64,000 bases of DNA, taken from the NCBI RefSeq assembly GCF_013373865.1, contig NC_050467.1, positions 30,338,155 to 30,402,154 of the forward strand, in the 5' to 3' direction. This stretch comes from Monomorium pharaonis. Taxonomy: Eukaryota > Arthropoda > Insecta > Hymenoptera > Formicidae. Below the pieces are notes generated by a model. It searched no databases, had not been told where the DNA came from, and saw only the letters and a list, made by a program, of their open reading frames with translations. This document shows positions 1 to 10,009 of this stretch, piece by piece; positions within the stretch are counted from its first letter, which is position 1; every line of letters starts with the position of its first letter. Position numbers and translations under genes: made by a program.

Positions 1-185
1 AATAATTTTGTCAATGGCTGTATGTGGAATGTACTATAAATAGCTAAATGTGTATTGAATTAACTGCTTGAATCCTCCATTTGTCGGGATTCAGCAATAA
101 AGAACACATTTATTACTGAAAGGATACGATCTCATATAAAAATTATCCGAGATAAGATCTCATAGAAAAGCAATAATTCACTTAC

Positions 186-560
186 CACCAAAATACTTCA
201 CGATCACGGTCGATGAATGTTCTCGAAAGAACTCGATTTAGCCGACTGCTTATAGTGCAATACACAAATTGCGACACAGAGCTGCTTCACTAAACGGCGC
301 TTATTCGTAACCAACGTCCCGATAAATGGTCTCGATCGAAAAATCGGAGATCAACACGTGCACTTTTTTCTTGAATTTTGTCGTTATGGCTGCCTCTTCC
401 AACTAAGACAAAACAGCCAAAGGAATATCGCGACGATATGCCCGAAAGAAAAAAGCGAAAAAATTGCTGACGCCGCGATCAACAAAAATCGGTCGATTGG
501 GCGTTAAGACAATTAGATCAATTTCGATAATGCAGAACACGTTTGGGTTAGGAAAATATT
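186..560 (-). other. possible non-coding first exon on the minus strand
   Basis: Read on the minus strand, this moderately GC-rich stretch ends in a good splice donor (GTAAGTGAATT, starting at 185) and contains no ATG. That would fit a 5'-UTR exon of a gene lying left of the window. The evidence is only the donor and the base composition; the start of the exon is arbitrary and no promoter motif was recognised. Confidence 0.2.
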
Positions 561-589
561 TAATAATGCGAAGCACGCGGAGCGCGGAG

Positions 590-1330
590 CTGACTCACTA
601 AACAACTAGACGGCTTGATGGATGCGATTGTTTTTCTCAATTTCTCAAGCGCGTATGCGCGTTACAGTTGCCGCTGAACGCCGCGGAAAGCAGTACCGTA
701 TACCTTGCGTCAGAGCCTAGTGATCTAATGCCAAGGGGCCACCGTTGCGTATCTATATCTATGTATTGTATATATTATATCTAGATCAAAATTTTAAATT
801 TAATATTATATATATATAATAATATAATAATTGTATATATAATAATAATAATAAATATATTAAATTAAAAAATTTTATGTCTACCTAATAAAATTGTTTG
901 ATAACGCGATATATCTATATATAAAATACAAAAAATAATTAATAATAAATTAATTTAAAAAGAGAATTACTTTAGACGAGACAATGACTGCATACAAATA
1001 ACCAACATTAGTTCTAATATTAGAATTAACGTTAAGCATCTACATTCGAAAATTGCGATAAAATTTTATAAGCTTTTATTTCTTATGAATTTTGTGATCA
1101 ATGTATATATACAAAAACGTATATATAAATACAGATAGATTGATAGTAGAGTGATAAATAAATAGATTGATAGATACATGACGGTGCACCCCTTTGCTAT
1201 GTTAGATTACTAGACTGGCGCGAGATACGATACTGCTTCTCGCGACGCTTGGCAACTATCGCGCGTTTGGAGATTGGAGTAATAAGAAAACGCTACGCGT
1301 TTACTTGGAGCGAGCCACCGTGTCTTTTGA
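590..1330. repeat. foldback element with ~120-bp or longer inverted arms
   Basis: The stretch near 650-790 is an imperfect inverted copy of 1150-1280. For example CTAGTGATCTAA at about 719 pairs with TTAGATTACTAG at about 1184, and both sit next to a CAAGGGG/ACCGT block. The loop is AT-rich. Outer limits are approximate and no target duplication was identified. It resembles a diverged non-autonomous DNA transposon. Confidence 0.5.
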
Positions 1331-1764
1331 AACGACAATCCAAATTCGTCTAGGCCTATTGCGGACGTGTTTTCATCTGTACCAATTTCTTTGAAGGTTT
1401 TAGATTTTACATATATATATATGTACTATAATATTTAAAGAGAAAGCTGGGATTGAGTTACACATTTTGAACCAATTTCATTGTCGACGTCCGTCTCCCC
1501 GTCTACTACTGGTATTTTTTAGTAACGAGTCACCGTATACTTTTAAACAAGATGCATGACACATTATTTCTAGAGGGTTACTAATACACGATAAATCTGT
1601 GATACTCTTAAATAAAAATATTAAATATTTAATTAAAACTTTTTTTTTAAATAATTTTAAATTTAAATGAATAATAATAAATTTTTTATTATTAATTACT
1701 GGAAAAAATATTTATAAAAATATAATTAAGTGTATATAAAAAATGTTCATATAAAATAAAACCA
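1331..1764. other. intergenic, no feature recognised
   Basis: AT-rich single-copy-looking sequence with short TA runs. No splice-like exons, conserved ORF or inverted repeat was seen. Confidence 0.4.
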
Positions 1765-2065
1765 ATTTTCTTTTTTTTTGAAAATTTTTGTTTGATATAA
1801 AATAAATAATAGTTATACTGAAAAGACAACTAATTAAGAAAAAATATTTATTTTTACAAAAGTTAAGTTTGAAGAAATAAAAAAAAATTGCTCATGTGTA
1901 TATATATTTTTTATTTATATATAAAGATAATTTTTTTCTTATTTTTTAATACTTAGCTTTTTGTAAAGAAAGTAATGCAAAAATAAACTTTTTAAACAAG
2001 TTTTGTTTTTTCGATTATTATTTTTTTATACCAAATAAAAATTTTACAAAAGAAAACAAACTAGT
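1765..2065. repeat. MITE-like palindrome, family A copy 1
   Basis: The arms are imperfect inverted copies of each other (TTTGTTTGATATAAA near 1787 against TTTATACCAAATAAAAA near 2023). The centre holds a GCTCATGTG segment. A second copy of the same family lies at 38834-39122. Very AT-rich; boundaries approximate. Confidence 0.5.
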
Positions 2066-2446
2066 ATAAACATTTGTAGATACATTTTATATAAATTTAT
2101 ATATGTTTCTATATGTTTCTACATTAAAAATTTTTCTTAGGTATCTTTTATTGTTAATCTTAAGAGATACATGTATAAAAAACCGAAAACCAAAGAAAAG
2201 GTTTAATATAAACAGTTAATTATAAATATTAAATATCGTCATTTAAGGGTCTTAGTTTCATATAAGGTATATTAGAAACGCTCTTTGAAATAAAATGTCA
2301 CGCGTCTTAAAAAGCATCTAGCGATTCGTTACTAATTAAGATATACGAATGGCAAGAGAGGGACAGCAGGTCAACAATAAAATGATTAAAAATGTGCATA
2401 CTAAATCCCAGCTCTGAGATACAAATATGTATATAATTAGAACTAG
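2066..2446. other. intergenic, no feature recognised
   Basis: AT-rich. A 60-codon minus-strand ORF overlaps this stretch and the next element but has no recognisable domain, so it is treated as chance. Confidence 0.35.
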
Positions 2447-2812
2447 TAAAAAAAAATAGGGAACACTTTTTGTATAACGAAAATTTAGGCTATTTTTCAA
2501 ACCGCTGGAATTTAGCAAAAATTACTTAGCAAAAAATCATCGTAGAAATAAAATCCAAAAAGCGTTTTAAAGCTTGAAACTTCTTCTTTCAAACGCTTTT
2601 TGGCGATTTCAGTTATCCTTCTTTTTATTAACGTGGCACAATGATGAAGCTTGACCCGTTTTTTTTTTCACGCGAGATGCAGCGCAGCAAATTCGCATTA
2701 AAAATTTGCATTTTAACGAGTTTGTTTCTACGATGATTTTTCACTGAGTTCAAGCAGTTTGAATATAGCCTAAATTTTCGGTACACAAAAAGTGTTCCCT
2801 ATTTTTTTTATA
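2447..2812. mobile_element. ~365-bp MITE with long terminal inverted repeats
   Basis: The left end (8 A, then TAGGGAACACTTTTTGT) is mirrored at the right end (ACAAAAAGTGTTCCCTA, then a T run). The similarity continues inward for about 100 bp, including ATCATCGTAGAAA on both sides. A TA at each edge suggests a TA target duplication of the Tc1/mariner kind. A second small hairpin lies near 2566-2600. It sits just upstream of the transposase exon at 2925. Confidence 0.7.
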
Positions 2813-2924
2813 GTGAATTATACATCATTAATACATCAAAATTTTGAGTCGAGATTAATTTAGTTGAATCATCTTCTTTCTCTCACTAGGTGACGGAAAT
2901 CTACAAAATCATAAAATTTAAACA

Positions 2925-3048
2925 ATGAACAATAGCACGTTCAACTCAAATAAAAGAAAAAGCTATAAAGCTTTTTTGGAGCCAGGGTTTACAGCATCCA
3001 AAGTAAATCGTCAAACATATAATCGATGGATAAAATACGTTGAAAAAG
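2925..3048 (+). CDS. tnp2-like transposase gene, exon 1 (predicted)
   Basis: ATG at 2925 opens a 41-codon basic, Ser/Asn/Lys-rich N-terminus containing KRKSYKAFLEPG and QTYNRW, ending at a GT donor (3049-3050) with one leftover base. The acceptor AG at 4105-4106 gives exon 2 in the correct phase (Gly codon split G|GC) and joins it to a frame that stays open to the transposase core. That phase match is the main support for the intron. The reading frame also runs on in the intron to a stop at 3150-3152, which would be the unspliced product. Exon 1 lies outside the ~500-bp inverted repeats at 3509 and 13828, which is odd if those are the element's ends. Confidence 0.55.
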
Positions 3049-3508
3049 GTTATTATATTTTGCATTTAAACATGAACTTTTTTTACGTATTACCGTTCCT
3101 CTATTTTTTAAAATTTAATTTAATTTTTATCTATTTTTTATTAATTTTCTGAAACTTAAAAATATTTTAATTGTTTATATGTAATATTAAATTTTCTATC
3201 CAATTATTTTTTAAATAATAGTTTTAATCGATAATGGATACACGAAATAAGATTTTATAATGTCGAATTGAATTAAATTATACAGAAAACATTGAATCGT
3301 TGAAACGTATGTCGTGATTGATGCATAAATACTACAATTCTATTTATATGGTATCAGATAAAGTCACAAACCCATATGGTATAATAAAAGTTGAAAATTT
3401 ATAATTCTTAAGTCTTCACATAATTAATGTAGAAAGAATTAAATTGCACAATCACTGTTATCTCTCTTAATTTCCAGAATATATATATTTTATATATTAA
3501 TATTATAT

Positions 3509-4010
3509 GAAATGCGTTATTTGCATGTTTGCTAATCAATATGCAAAGAGGGGCTCCGCTCCTCTTCGTGCATCCCCATCCCGTATTTTTTCCTTACCTA
3601 TGTGATGTACTCTTGTACCGAATAATTATCATGTGTCGTACTAATCAAAATTTTTTTTTAATAACTTTTTAACGAATTACGAGCGACGACTAAAATCTTT
3701 TGAAAGTCACTCAGGAAGGTGACCTTGATAACATATGTCAAGGTCTAGGTCATCGAAGCTGCCTCCTCTAAACTGAATAATTACCAGTGTGGTTTTTTTA
3801 ACATTTTTCATGTGTACTAACATGTAATACGCATGTGTATAATCATGTCTCTTAATAAATTATTTTTTAAAATTGTATAAAAATGAATCAGAAATTTTTA
3901 ACATAAATGTACATGTTATTTTGAACCAAAGAATTTTTTATTTAGTATAGTAATTGATTAATTGCAGTAAATATACCTGGAGAAAAATCTTACAATTTCA
4001 ATACTAAGTT
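3509..4010 (+). repeat. left arm of ~500-bp inverted repeat pair
   Basis: This stretch begins GAAATGCGTTATTTGCATG and is a clearly related inverted copy of 13315-13828. Long blocks agree, such as GAAGCTGCCTCCTCTAAAC and TTACCAGTGTGGTTTTTT. It lies inside the predicted intron 3049-4106. It could be the left end of the transposon encoding the transposase or an independent element inserted in the intron. No target duplication was seen at its outer edge. Confidence 0.75.
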
Positions 4011-4106
4011 GTTACAAAATTAAAGTTGAAATTGAAGATTTTGTGACTAATACATCTTTCTTAAACTAAAATACATCTTTTAAATGTAATAATTATTATT
4101 TTGCAG

Positions 4107-6226
4107 GCACTCGAAACAAAAATATATCGGAATCTATATCTTTACATTCCAAAAATGGTAGTGAAACATCTAATATAAATAAAAGTGCTTCATGTACAGA
4201 CAAAATTTACGAACAGACGCTTTCTCAAGAAACTGATAATACTAATTATGTATACAAACGTAATGAAGAAATTAATCTTGTAAAAGAAGACTTATTTTAT
4301 GACGGAAACGAAGAAGAAGAAATCGAAGTTGACAATTCTATTCACGACATATCTGATGTTGATGATATAACCTCTGATAATAATGAGAACATTAAACGTA
4401 ATAATACTATAATATTTGAAAGTTCAAAAATAACAGTCGATGATGTTATACAAATGATTCATACTTATTGTGTCCGCTTTAATTGTTCCGATGAAGCAAG
4501 ATTAGCTTTATTTAATATGGCAACTATCTGGGCAGGTAAAAATTTTTCGACATTCATGAATTCGAAATATATGATAAGCAAGCGTTTGGATCCTCCGGAA
4601 GAATTAAATCAATATATGTTTTATTGTACCGAATGTAACTTAGTATTAGATAAATTTTATAAAAAAGATTTTTGTAATAATTACTATCGTCGTTGCAATG
4701 GTTGCGAGAAAAAATATAAAATAGGTACTAATTTTTCAAATTATTTTATAAGTACAAATATAAAGTTTCAACTACACACTCTTTTAAAAAATCCAAACGT
4801 ACGCAAAATATTACTACGAAACGTTATAAATATTAAAAACAGGTTAAAAAGTGAAAATCAGAATACTATTGTTGACATTTATGACGGAGCAATATACAAA
4901 ACACTTTATGATAATACACGCAATAACACAATATTGTTAACTTTCAATTTTAATGTGGATGGTGCACCTATTTCCAAGAGCAGCAAGAGTTCTATGTGGC
5001 CGATTCAATTAATAATTAATGAATTACCACGAAAAATACGTTTTAGATATATACTGCTCGCTGGAATATGGATTGCAAAATCCGAACCTAGTGCACAATT
5101 TATGAATCTGTATATGAAAATCTTTATCGAGCAAATTCATGATTTAATGAAAAATGGCGTAACTATTAATTTGGAAAATGGTAAAAAACTGAATTTTATA
5201 TTGCAACCACTTTGCTCATCGGTAGATTCTGTTGCTCGACCTATAATACAGAATTGTATACAATTTAATGGTTATTTTGGCTGTAGTTGGTGTTATCAGT
5301 ATGGAGAATATATTGATGGTTCTATGCGGTACCCCTTTATGGACGACGATCCTCCCTTAAGAGACCATGATTCATATATTAAAGATATGAAGTATGCTGA
5401 AAAAATATGTAAACAATTTAAAGGTGTGAAAAATTTTGCGGAAATTTCAAATTTGGCAAATTTTGATTGTATTTGGGGATTTTCATACGATTACATGCAT
5501 GGTCTCTTGCTCGGTGTTGTTTGCACGTTGTGGACAAAATTTTGGACAAATTCTGGTAAAAGAGAATATAATTTATCAAAAATTGATAAAAAAAATATTG
5601 AAGGACGATTATTAAATATTAAAATGCCGAGCGAAATTCACAGATTACCTAGATCTTTTAATAGTGAAAAGTGGAAAGCTAGTGAATGGAGATCTTGGTT
5701 ATTATATACAAGTATCCCGTGTAGCATGAATTTCAACACTCATACTTTACTTCACATTGTTGACAACGTATATAAAACCGGTCCAATTTCATTAACTTCT
5801 ACTTTCCCTTATGAAAATGGAATTATTCTAAAGCAAAAATTGACAGGTCCGAAAGGCGCTTTGTTACAGATTTCTAAACGTTTAGTGCAAAAAACAATGC
5901 TAGAAGGCGAGTTATTAAATACGTCAGATAATAACTCTTCACGATTTTGTAAAACATTGTTATATAATAACGTCTTTTATAAAAAAACTGGTTTGGAAAC
6001 TAATTCAGGTGTAACTCTTCTAATGAAAGATAATATCAGTCAAGATATCAAAGAAGCATTGAACATTGCTATTGTTGATGTAAACTTAGAGGACGTAAGA
6101 GTATTTAATAAAGCGGTATATAAAAATGTTTCATATACCTCTACTTGTTGCAAGCGAAACAAAAAGACTGATGATGGATTTTTTGAAGGTAACAGTGGTG
6201 ATATAATTGAAATATTTAAAATCGTT
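4107..6226 (+). CDS. tnp2/Transposase_21-like DNA transposase, exon 2, 5' portion (interrupted by Gypsy element)
   Basis: The frame is open from the acceptor at 4107; an internal ATG at 4454 also begins an ORF. It encodes an acidic N-terminal region (EEEEIEVD) and then a cysteine-rich segment (CTEC ... CNGCEKK, about residues 55-95 counted from the 4454 ATG). It continues with the family-typical DG-P-I-S-K-S-S-K-S-S-M-W-P-I block (FNVDGAPI), GCSWCYQYG, and FSYDYMHGLLLG. These resemble the tnp2-type transposases of CACTA/EnSpm-like elements; the acidic residues in DG and DYMH are candidate catalytic positions by analogy only. At 6226 the frame is cut by the LTR retrotransposon. Beyond it the annotated ORF simply runs into LTR sequence, so that tail is not part of the protein. 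Without the insertion the predicted spliced product would be about 818 residues with no other stop. Family membership is likely; activity is unknown. Confidence 0.75.
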
Positions 6227-6375
6227 TGTGACAATTCGTCACTAAGTCCCGGGCCGACCATCCGCCCCACCACGGGACTCGGCGTCTACGGACGCCCCTC
6301 CCGAAAGTCTAGTATCCCCCGTCGGGAACCGATCCCACCACGCGGCTGGGAGCGCGTGGGGATCGCCCCGACGGG

Positions 6376-6411
6376 TATAAAAGCCGTGCTCGATCGGGAT
6401 CGAACACCAGT
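6376..6411 (+). promoter_or_regulatory. LTR core promoter: TATA box and initiator-like site
   Basis: TATAAAAG lies at 6376-6383 and CCAGTC, close to the arthropod initiator consensus, at 6407-6412 with the A at 6409. The 33-base spacing from the first T of TATA to that A is normal for RNA polymerase II. The same pair recurs in the 3' LTR at about 12227. The start site is inferred. Confidence 0.6.
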
Positions 6412-6426
6412 CCCGTCCTGTCGACT

Positions 6427-6745
6427 GAGTAGGCCACCGGGCCGTTCTGCCGCCCGGTTCTTGCCGGCATTCGGCTATCCTCATTGTGCCAACAGAGCAG
6501 GCCACCTGGCCGTTCTGCCGCCTGGTTCTCGCCGGCATTTGGCCATCCTTGTATCCGCCGACGGAGTAGGCCACCGGGCCGTTCTGCCGCCCGGTTCTTG
6601 CCGGCATTCGGCTCTCCTTGTATCCGCCGACGGAGCAGGCCACCTGGCCATTCTGCTGCCCGGTTCTTGCCGGCATTCGGCCATCCCTAGCATCCTCCAC
6701 GGGGCCGGTTACGTGGCCGCCCTGCCCGCCCGGTTCTTGCCGGCG
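6427..6745 (+). repeat. 69-bp tandem repeats inside the LTR (4 full plus 1 partial)
   Basis: Units start at 6427, 6495, 6564 and 6633, each with a GAGYAGGCCACC core; a degenerate fifth starts at about 6702. They lie downstream of the predicted start site, so they would be in the R region and hence in the leader of the genomic RNA. GC-rich. The unit length is a multiple of three, which explains the long but probably meaningless ORFs on both strands here. Confidence 0.85.
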
Positions 6746-6880
6746 AACACGGTTCGCGACCGCGTTCAAGGTGCTGCGCACTAGCGCGCTCCCGACGACA
6801 TTAGGTTAAGCTGTACATTATTGTATATACACGCATAGAATAAGTAGCCTAAGGACTATGTAAGATAGAATAAGAATTAC

Positions 6881-6886
6881 AATAAA
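6881..6886 (+). terminator. polyadenylation signal of the LTR
   Basis: AATAAA lies about 470 bases after the predicted start site, followed by a T/G-rich segment. The copy at about 12732 in the 3' LTR would serve for 3'-end formation of the element RNA. Confidence 0.6.
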
Positions 6887-6993
6887 AGACTGTTAATCTG
6901 AGATCGGTATACGCAAGTTGGTTTCTCCCCTTCTCCCGAATCCTGGAATCCGGCGAGCCTGTCCGAGGCGATCGGGAAAGGTGAACCGTTACA

Positions 6994-7011
6994 TGGCGCC
7001 CGAACAGGGAC
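6994..7011 (+). promoter_or_regulatory. primer-binding site, tRNA-Lys type
   Basis: TGGCGCCCGAACAGGGAC follows the 5' LTR directly. It is the 18-base sequence complementary to the 3' end of the lysine tRNA that primes lentiviruses. Lys-tRNA priming is known from several retroelement groups, so this supports a functional minus-strand primer site. Confidence 0.9.
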
Positions 7012-7046
7012 CTGACTAGTGGGAACCCAGCTTGCGTAAAAACCGA

Positions 7047-8072
7047 ATGAGTTCTTGGATCAATACCCTTTCCAAAGAGCAGGCATTACAGCTTGCCCAG
7101 CAGCACGGAATTGACGCCGCCGCTCCATTGGACGCTCTTCGAAGACGGCTCCGCCAGTTTCACACCGCATATCCCGGCATTCTCCAGACTCCGGACATAC
7201 CAGCAATTTTCATCGAGCCAGCCGACGACAACATGCCCCACCAGCCAGAACCAATACCAGGGAGCCATACAATGGAGCCAGAGAGGGGCGCCCTCCAGGA
7301 GCCTCTACGGACGACACCCGGACCGGTGGAAAGAATCAAACTAATCAATCAGATCCGGAAGTGGGGGCATCACTTCGACGGGAAAGATCCACTCTCCTTC
7401 CTTGAGCGAACCGAGGAATTAAGAGTGAGCTACGGCCTGGAGGGAGAACACCTCCTCCTCGGACTACTGGAATTGTTAAGAGGCGACGCGCTCCTCTGGC
7501 ACCGAAACAACGCCGGCCAATGGAACACCTGGGAGGAGTTCTCCGAGAGCGTGCGACAAGCATTCCTGCCTCCAGGTTATCAGCGCCGAATGAAGCTAGA
7601 GATCCAAGGTCGCCACCAGCGCAGGGGTGAAACGTTCCAGGCCTATGCCACAGCACTGACCACCATGATGCGCCGAGCCGGGGGGTACTCCGAGCGGGAC
7701 CGGGTCGAGCAGATTTATGAAAACATGGATCCCGACTACCAGCTGTTCGTCCCGCTAACCGGACAGACCACCCTGCTCGAGTTAAGCTCTCAGGCCGCTC
7801 GATATGAAGAGATCGAGCAACGCCGGAAGACCCGCTCGCCCGAAGCTAGGCCCGTCTCAAAGGCCACTGCCGCCGTTACGACCTATAGCCGAGATGACTG
7901 CTGCTGGCGCTGCAAACAGCGTGGACATACCCGACAGGATTGTAAACGGCCACCGAAGAAGTTCTGTTCCCGCTGCGGGAAGGATGGAGTCCTAACTCGC
8001 GACTGCCACCCGCCGGGAAACGCCCAGCGGGCCGGCGACGTGGCGGTCGTCACCGAGCCCGCGACCGAATAA
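7047..8072 (+). CDS. gag: Gag (capsid/nucleocapsid) of the Gypsy element
   Basis: 341 codons from ATG 7047; an in-frame TTG at 7032 is not needed. Residues about 100-250 form a Retrotrans_gag-type helical capsid region (DPLSFLERTEEL, WEEFSESVRQAFLP, RRGETFQAYATAL). The C-terminus has two zinc-knuckle positions. The first is canonical, CX2CX4HX4C (7902-7943). The second (7967-8008) has C, C and C but valine where the histidine should be. It ends TAA at 8070-8072, overlapping the pol frame by more than 100 bases. Gag would package the RNA; the frameshift signal near its end sets the Gag:Pol ratio. Confidence 0.9.
   Translation: MSSWINTLSKEQALQLAQQHGIDAAAPLDALRRRLRQFHTAYPGILQTPDIPAIFIEPADDNMPHQPEPIPGSHTMEPERGALQEPLRTTPGPVERIKLINQIRKWGHHFDGKDPLSFLERTEELRVSYGLEGEHLLLGLLELLRGDALLWHRNNAGQWNTWEEFSESVRQAFLPPGYQRRMKLEIQGRHQRRGETFQAYATALTTMMRRAGGYSERDRVEQIYENMDPDYQLFVPLTGQTTLLELSSQAARYEEIEQRRKTRSPEARPVSKATAAVTTYSRDDCCWRCKQRGHTRQDCKRPPKKFCSRCGKDGVLTRDCHPPGNAQRAGDVAVVTEPATE
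8015..8061 (+). promoter_or_regulatory. -1 programmed frameshift site: GGGAAAC slippery heptamer and stem-loop
   Basis: GGGAAAC (8015-8021) is read by gag as G|GGA|AAC, the X XXY YYZ register required for -1 slippage, and the pol frame is exactly -1. After a 6-base spacer, CGGGC (8028-8032) can pair with GCCCG (8057-8061). Inside, GGCGACG (8034-8040) pairs with CGTCACC (8048-8054) with one mismatch around a 7-base loop. Heptamer, register, spacing and stem all fit the retroviral model. A pseudoknot partner was not found by eye. Confidence 0.8.
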
Positions 8073-10009
8073 CTTATAATCCGCGGCCACACCTACCTGT
8101 CCGTATTGGCGGCCACTCTCTGTTGGCGCTCGTGGACTCGGGATCCGAGCTGTCTTATGTCAGCGACGAGACGGCCAGGCTGTTCCCCCGTCAACGTGTC
8201 GCCACGGGGCCAATGGAAGGGTACGCACACCTCGCCGATGGAACCCAAGTAGCCATCTTGGGGATACTCCACCTGTCGCTACGCCTGCAGGGACGCACGT
8301 ACCGGCACCGGTTTGCCATTCTACCACGGCTAGGCAGCCAAGTTTTAATCGGGGTGGACCTATGGCGAAAGCTACGCTTAACCCTCCGACCCCCTCCGCT
8401 CGGTCCCGGCAGCAAGCGCACAACTATTGGGGCACTCAGCCGGCAAACTCCACGAGAGGCAGCCCGGCTCCAGGCGTTCCTCGCGGCAGAACTTCCCAAG
8501 TTCGAGCAGATCCGGGGAACCACGTCTCACGCGGAACACCGCATCCGCCTCAAGCCCGGACCGCCCATCAAACAGCGATACCGGCCACGAAATCCGGCTA
8601 TGCAGGCCGTCATCGACCGAGAGGTCGACAAAATGCTGGCCGAGGGAGTAATCGAACCCTCGCGCAGTCCGTGGAGCTCACCCGTGGTCCTGGTCAAAAA
8701 GAAGGTCGGGGCACACCGGTTCTGCATTGATTTCCGCCGCCTGAACGAAGTCTCGGAGAAGGACGCATACCCCCTCCCGCACATCACCGCCACACTAGAC
8801 AAGCTCCGGGGGGCGACCTATCTCTCTACGCTGGACCTGAAGAGCGGGTACTGGCAGGTCCTGTTGGCGCGAGCCAGCCGCCCGGCCACGGCATTTACGG
8901 TACCTGGACGAGGACTCTACCAGTTCACCGTTATGCCGTTCGGACTCCACTCCGCCCCGGCCACGTTTCAGAGACTGCTCGACTCTGTCCTAGGGCCGGA
9001 CCTCGAGCCCCATGTGCTAGTTTACCTCGACGACATCATAGTGGCAAGCAACACCTTCGAGGATCACCTCCGACACCTGGCGGAAGTCTTCCGACGCCTC
9101 CGGGCGGCTCGACTCCGGCTGAACCCGGACAAGTGCCATTTCTGCCGCAACAGCCTACGCTACCTGGGGCACGTCGTGGACCGGCAGGGCGTTCACACCG
9201 ACCCGGAAAAGGTCAGCGCCATCACCAAGTGGCCCGCACCCACCACCCTCCGGAAGGTGCGCCAGTTCTTGGGCATGGCGTCCTGGTATCGACGGTTTAT
9301 ACCCGACTTCGCCACCCAGGCGGCACCGCTGACCGCCCTTACCAGGAAGCACGCCCGATGGTCCTGGGGAGACGCCGAGGAGGATGCGTTTAGGCGCCTG
9401 AAGACCGCCCTCACGTCGGCCCCAGTATTGGCCTGTCCGGATTTCGCCAGGCCTTTCCTCCTGCAGACCGACGCCAGCACCCACGGGCTGGGCGCCGTAT
9501 TAACACAGGACCACGGCCAGGGGGAGAGGGTTATTGCCTACGCCAGCCGAACCCTAAATAAAGCGGAGGCGAATTACAGCGCTACGGAGCTGGAATGCCT
9601 GGCGGTGGTCTGGGGGATCCGCCGGATGCGCGACTACCTCGAGGGGTATCGATTTACGGTGCTTACCGACCATCAAGCACTAAAATGGCTGCAGCAGATG
9701 AAGGCTCCCACCGGCCGACTGGAGCGATGGCTCTTCGAGTTACAACAGCACGACTTCGAAATCCGATATCGGCGGGGAAGCCAGAATCACGTGGCCGATG
9801 CCCTCTCCCGGGCGCCACAAGTGGGGGCCATCCACCGGCCGGGCTGTCCGTGGCACGCGCGGATGAAACGCCGGGTCACCGACCACCCCGAGGAATTTCC
9901 CGACTACGCGCTCCGCGATGACCGCCTGTACCGCCACCTGTTGCACGACCTAAACTTCTCCGAAACACCGGCCGAAGACCAGTGGAAGGAGTGCCTGCCG
10001 CGAGAATGA
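8021..10009 (+). CDS. pol: Pol, N-terminal part: protease, reverse transcriptase, RNase H
   Basis: The -1 frame is open from the frameshift site through the gag stop. The protease motif VDSGSE is at about 8129-8146. RT follows with DFRRLNEVSEKDAYPLP, LDLKSGYWQ, MPFGL and the catalytic YLDD (about 9023). RNase H follows with TDAS, ELECLAVVW and DHQALKWL. The frame ends at an in-frame TGA (10007-10009), after which the same frame continues into integrase. No ATG begins this frame before the protease; an isolated TTG at 8123 is not a likely start, so expression as Gag-Pol is expected. The stop would remove integrase from the polyprotein of this copy. Confidence 0.9.
   Translation, partial: RPAGRRRGGRHRARDRITYNPRPHLPVRIGGHSLLALVDSGSELSYVSDETARLFPRQRVATGPMEGYAHLADGTQVAILGILHLSLRLQGRTYRHRFAILPRLGSQVLIGVDLWRKLRLTLRPPPLGPGSKRTTIGALSRQTPREAARLQAFLAAELPKFEQIRGTTSHAEHRIRLKPGPPIKQRYRPRNPAMQAVIDREVDKMLAEGVIEPSRSPWSSPVVLVKKKVGAHRFCIDFRRLNEVSEKDAYPLPHITATLDKLRGATYLSTLDLKSGYWQVLLARASRPATAFTVPGRGLYQFTVMPFGLHSAPATFQRLLDSVLGPDLEPHVLVYLDDIIVASNTFEDHLRHLAEVFRRLRAARLRLNPDKCHFCRNSLRYLGHVVDRQGVHTDPEKVSAITKWPAPTTLRKVRQFLGMASWYRRFIPDFATQAAPLTALTRKHARWSWGDAEEDAFRRLKTALTSAPVLACPDFARPFLLQTDASTHGLGAVLTQDHGQGERVIAYASRTLNKAEANYSATELECLAVVWGIRRMRDYLEGYRFTVLTDHQALKWLQQMKAPTGRLERWLFELQQHDFEIRYRRGSQNHVADALSRAPQVGAIHRPGCPWHARMKRRVTDHPEEFPDYALRDDRLYRHLLHDLNFSETPAEDQWKECLPRE

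Larger units (their letters stand above)
6227..6993 (+). repeat. 5' LTR (767 bp)
   Basis: Starts TGTGACAATTCG and ends GAACCGTTACA, giving TG...CA ends. It is the same length as the 3' LTR and I saw no difference between the two. It contains a TATA box, an initiator-like site, a 69-bp tandem repeat block and an AATAAA signal, so U3/R/U5 can be assigned roughly as 6227-6408, 6409-about 6905 and about 6906-6993. Confidence 0.95.

Noticed and set aside
6242..6781. 179-codon minus-strand ORF in the 5' LTR (and its twin at 12093-12632)
   Set aside because: Produced by the 69-bp GC-rich tandem repeat, whose length is a multiple of three; no domain, and it lies antisense to the promoter/leader.
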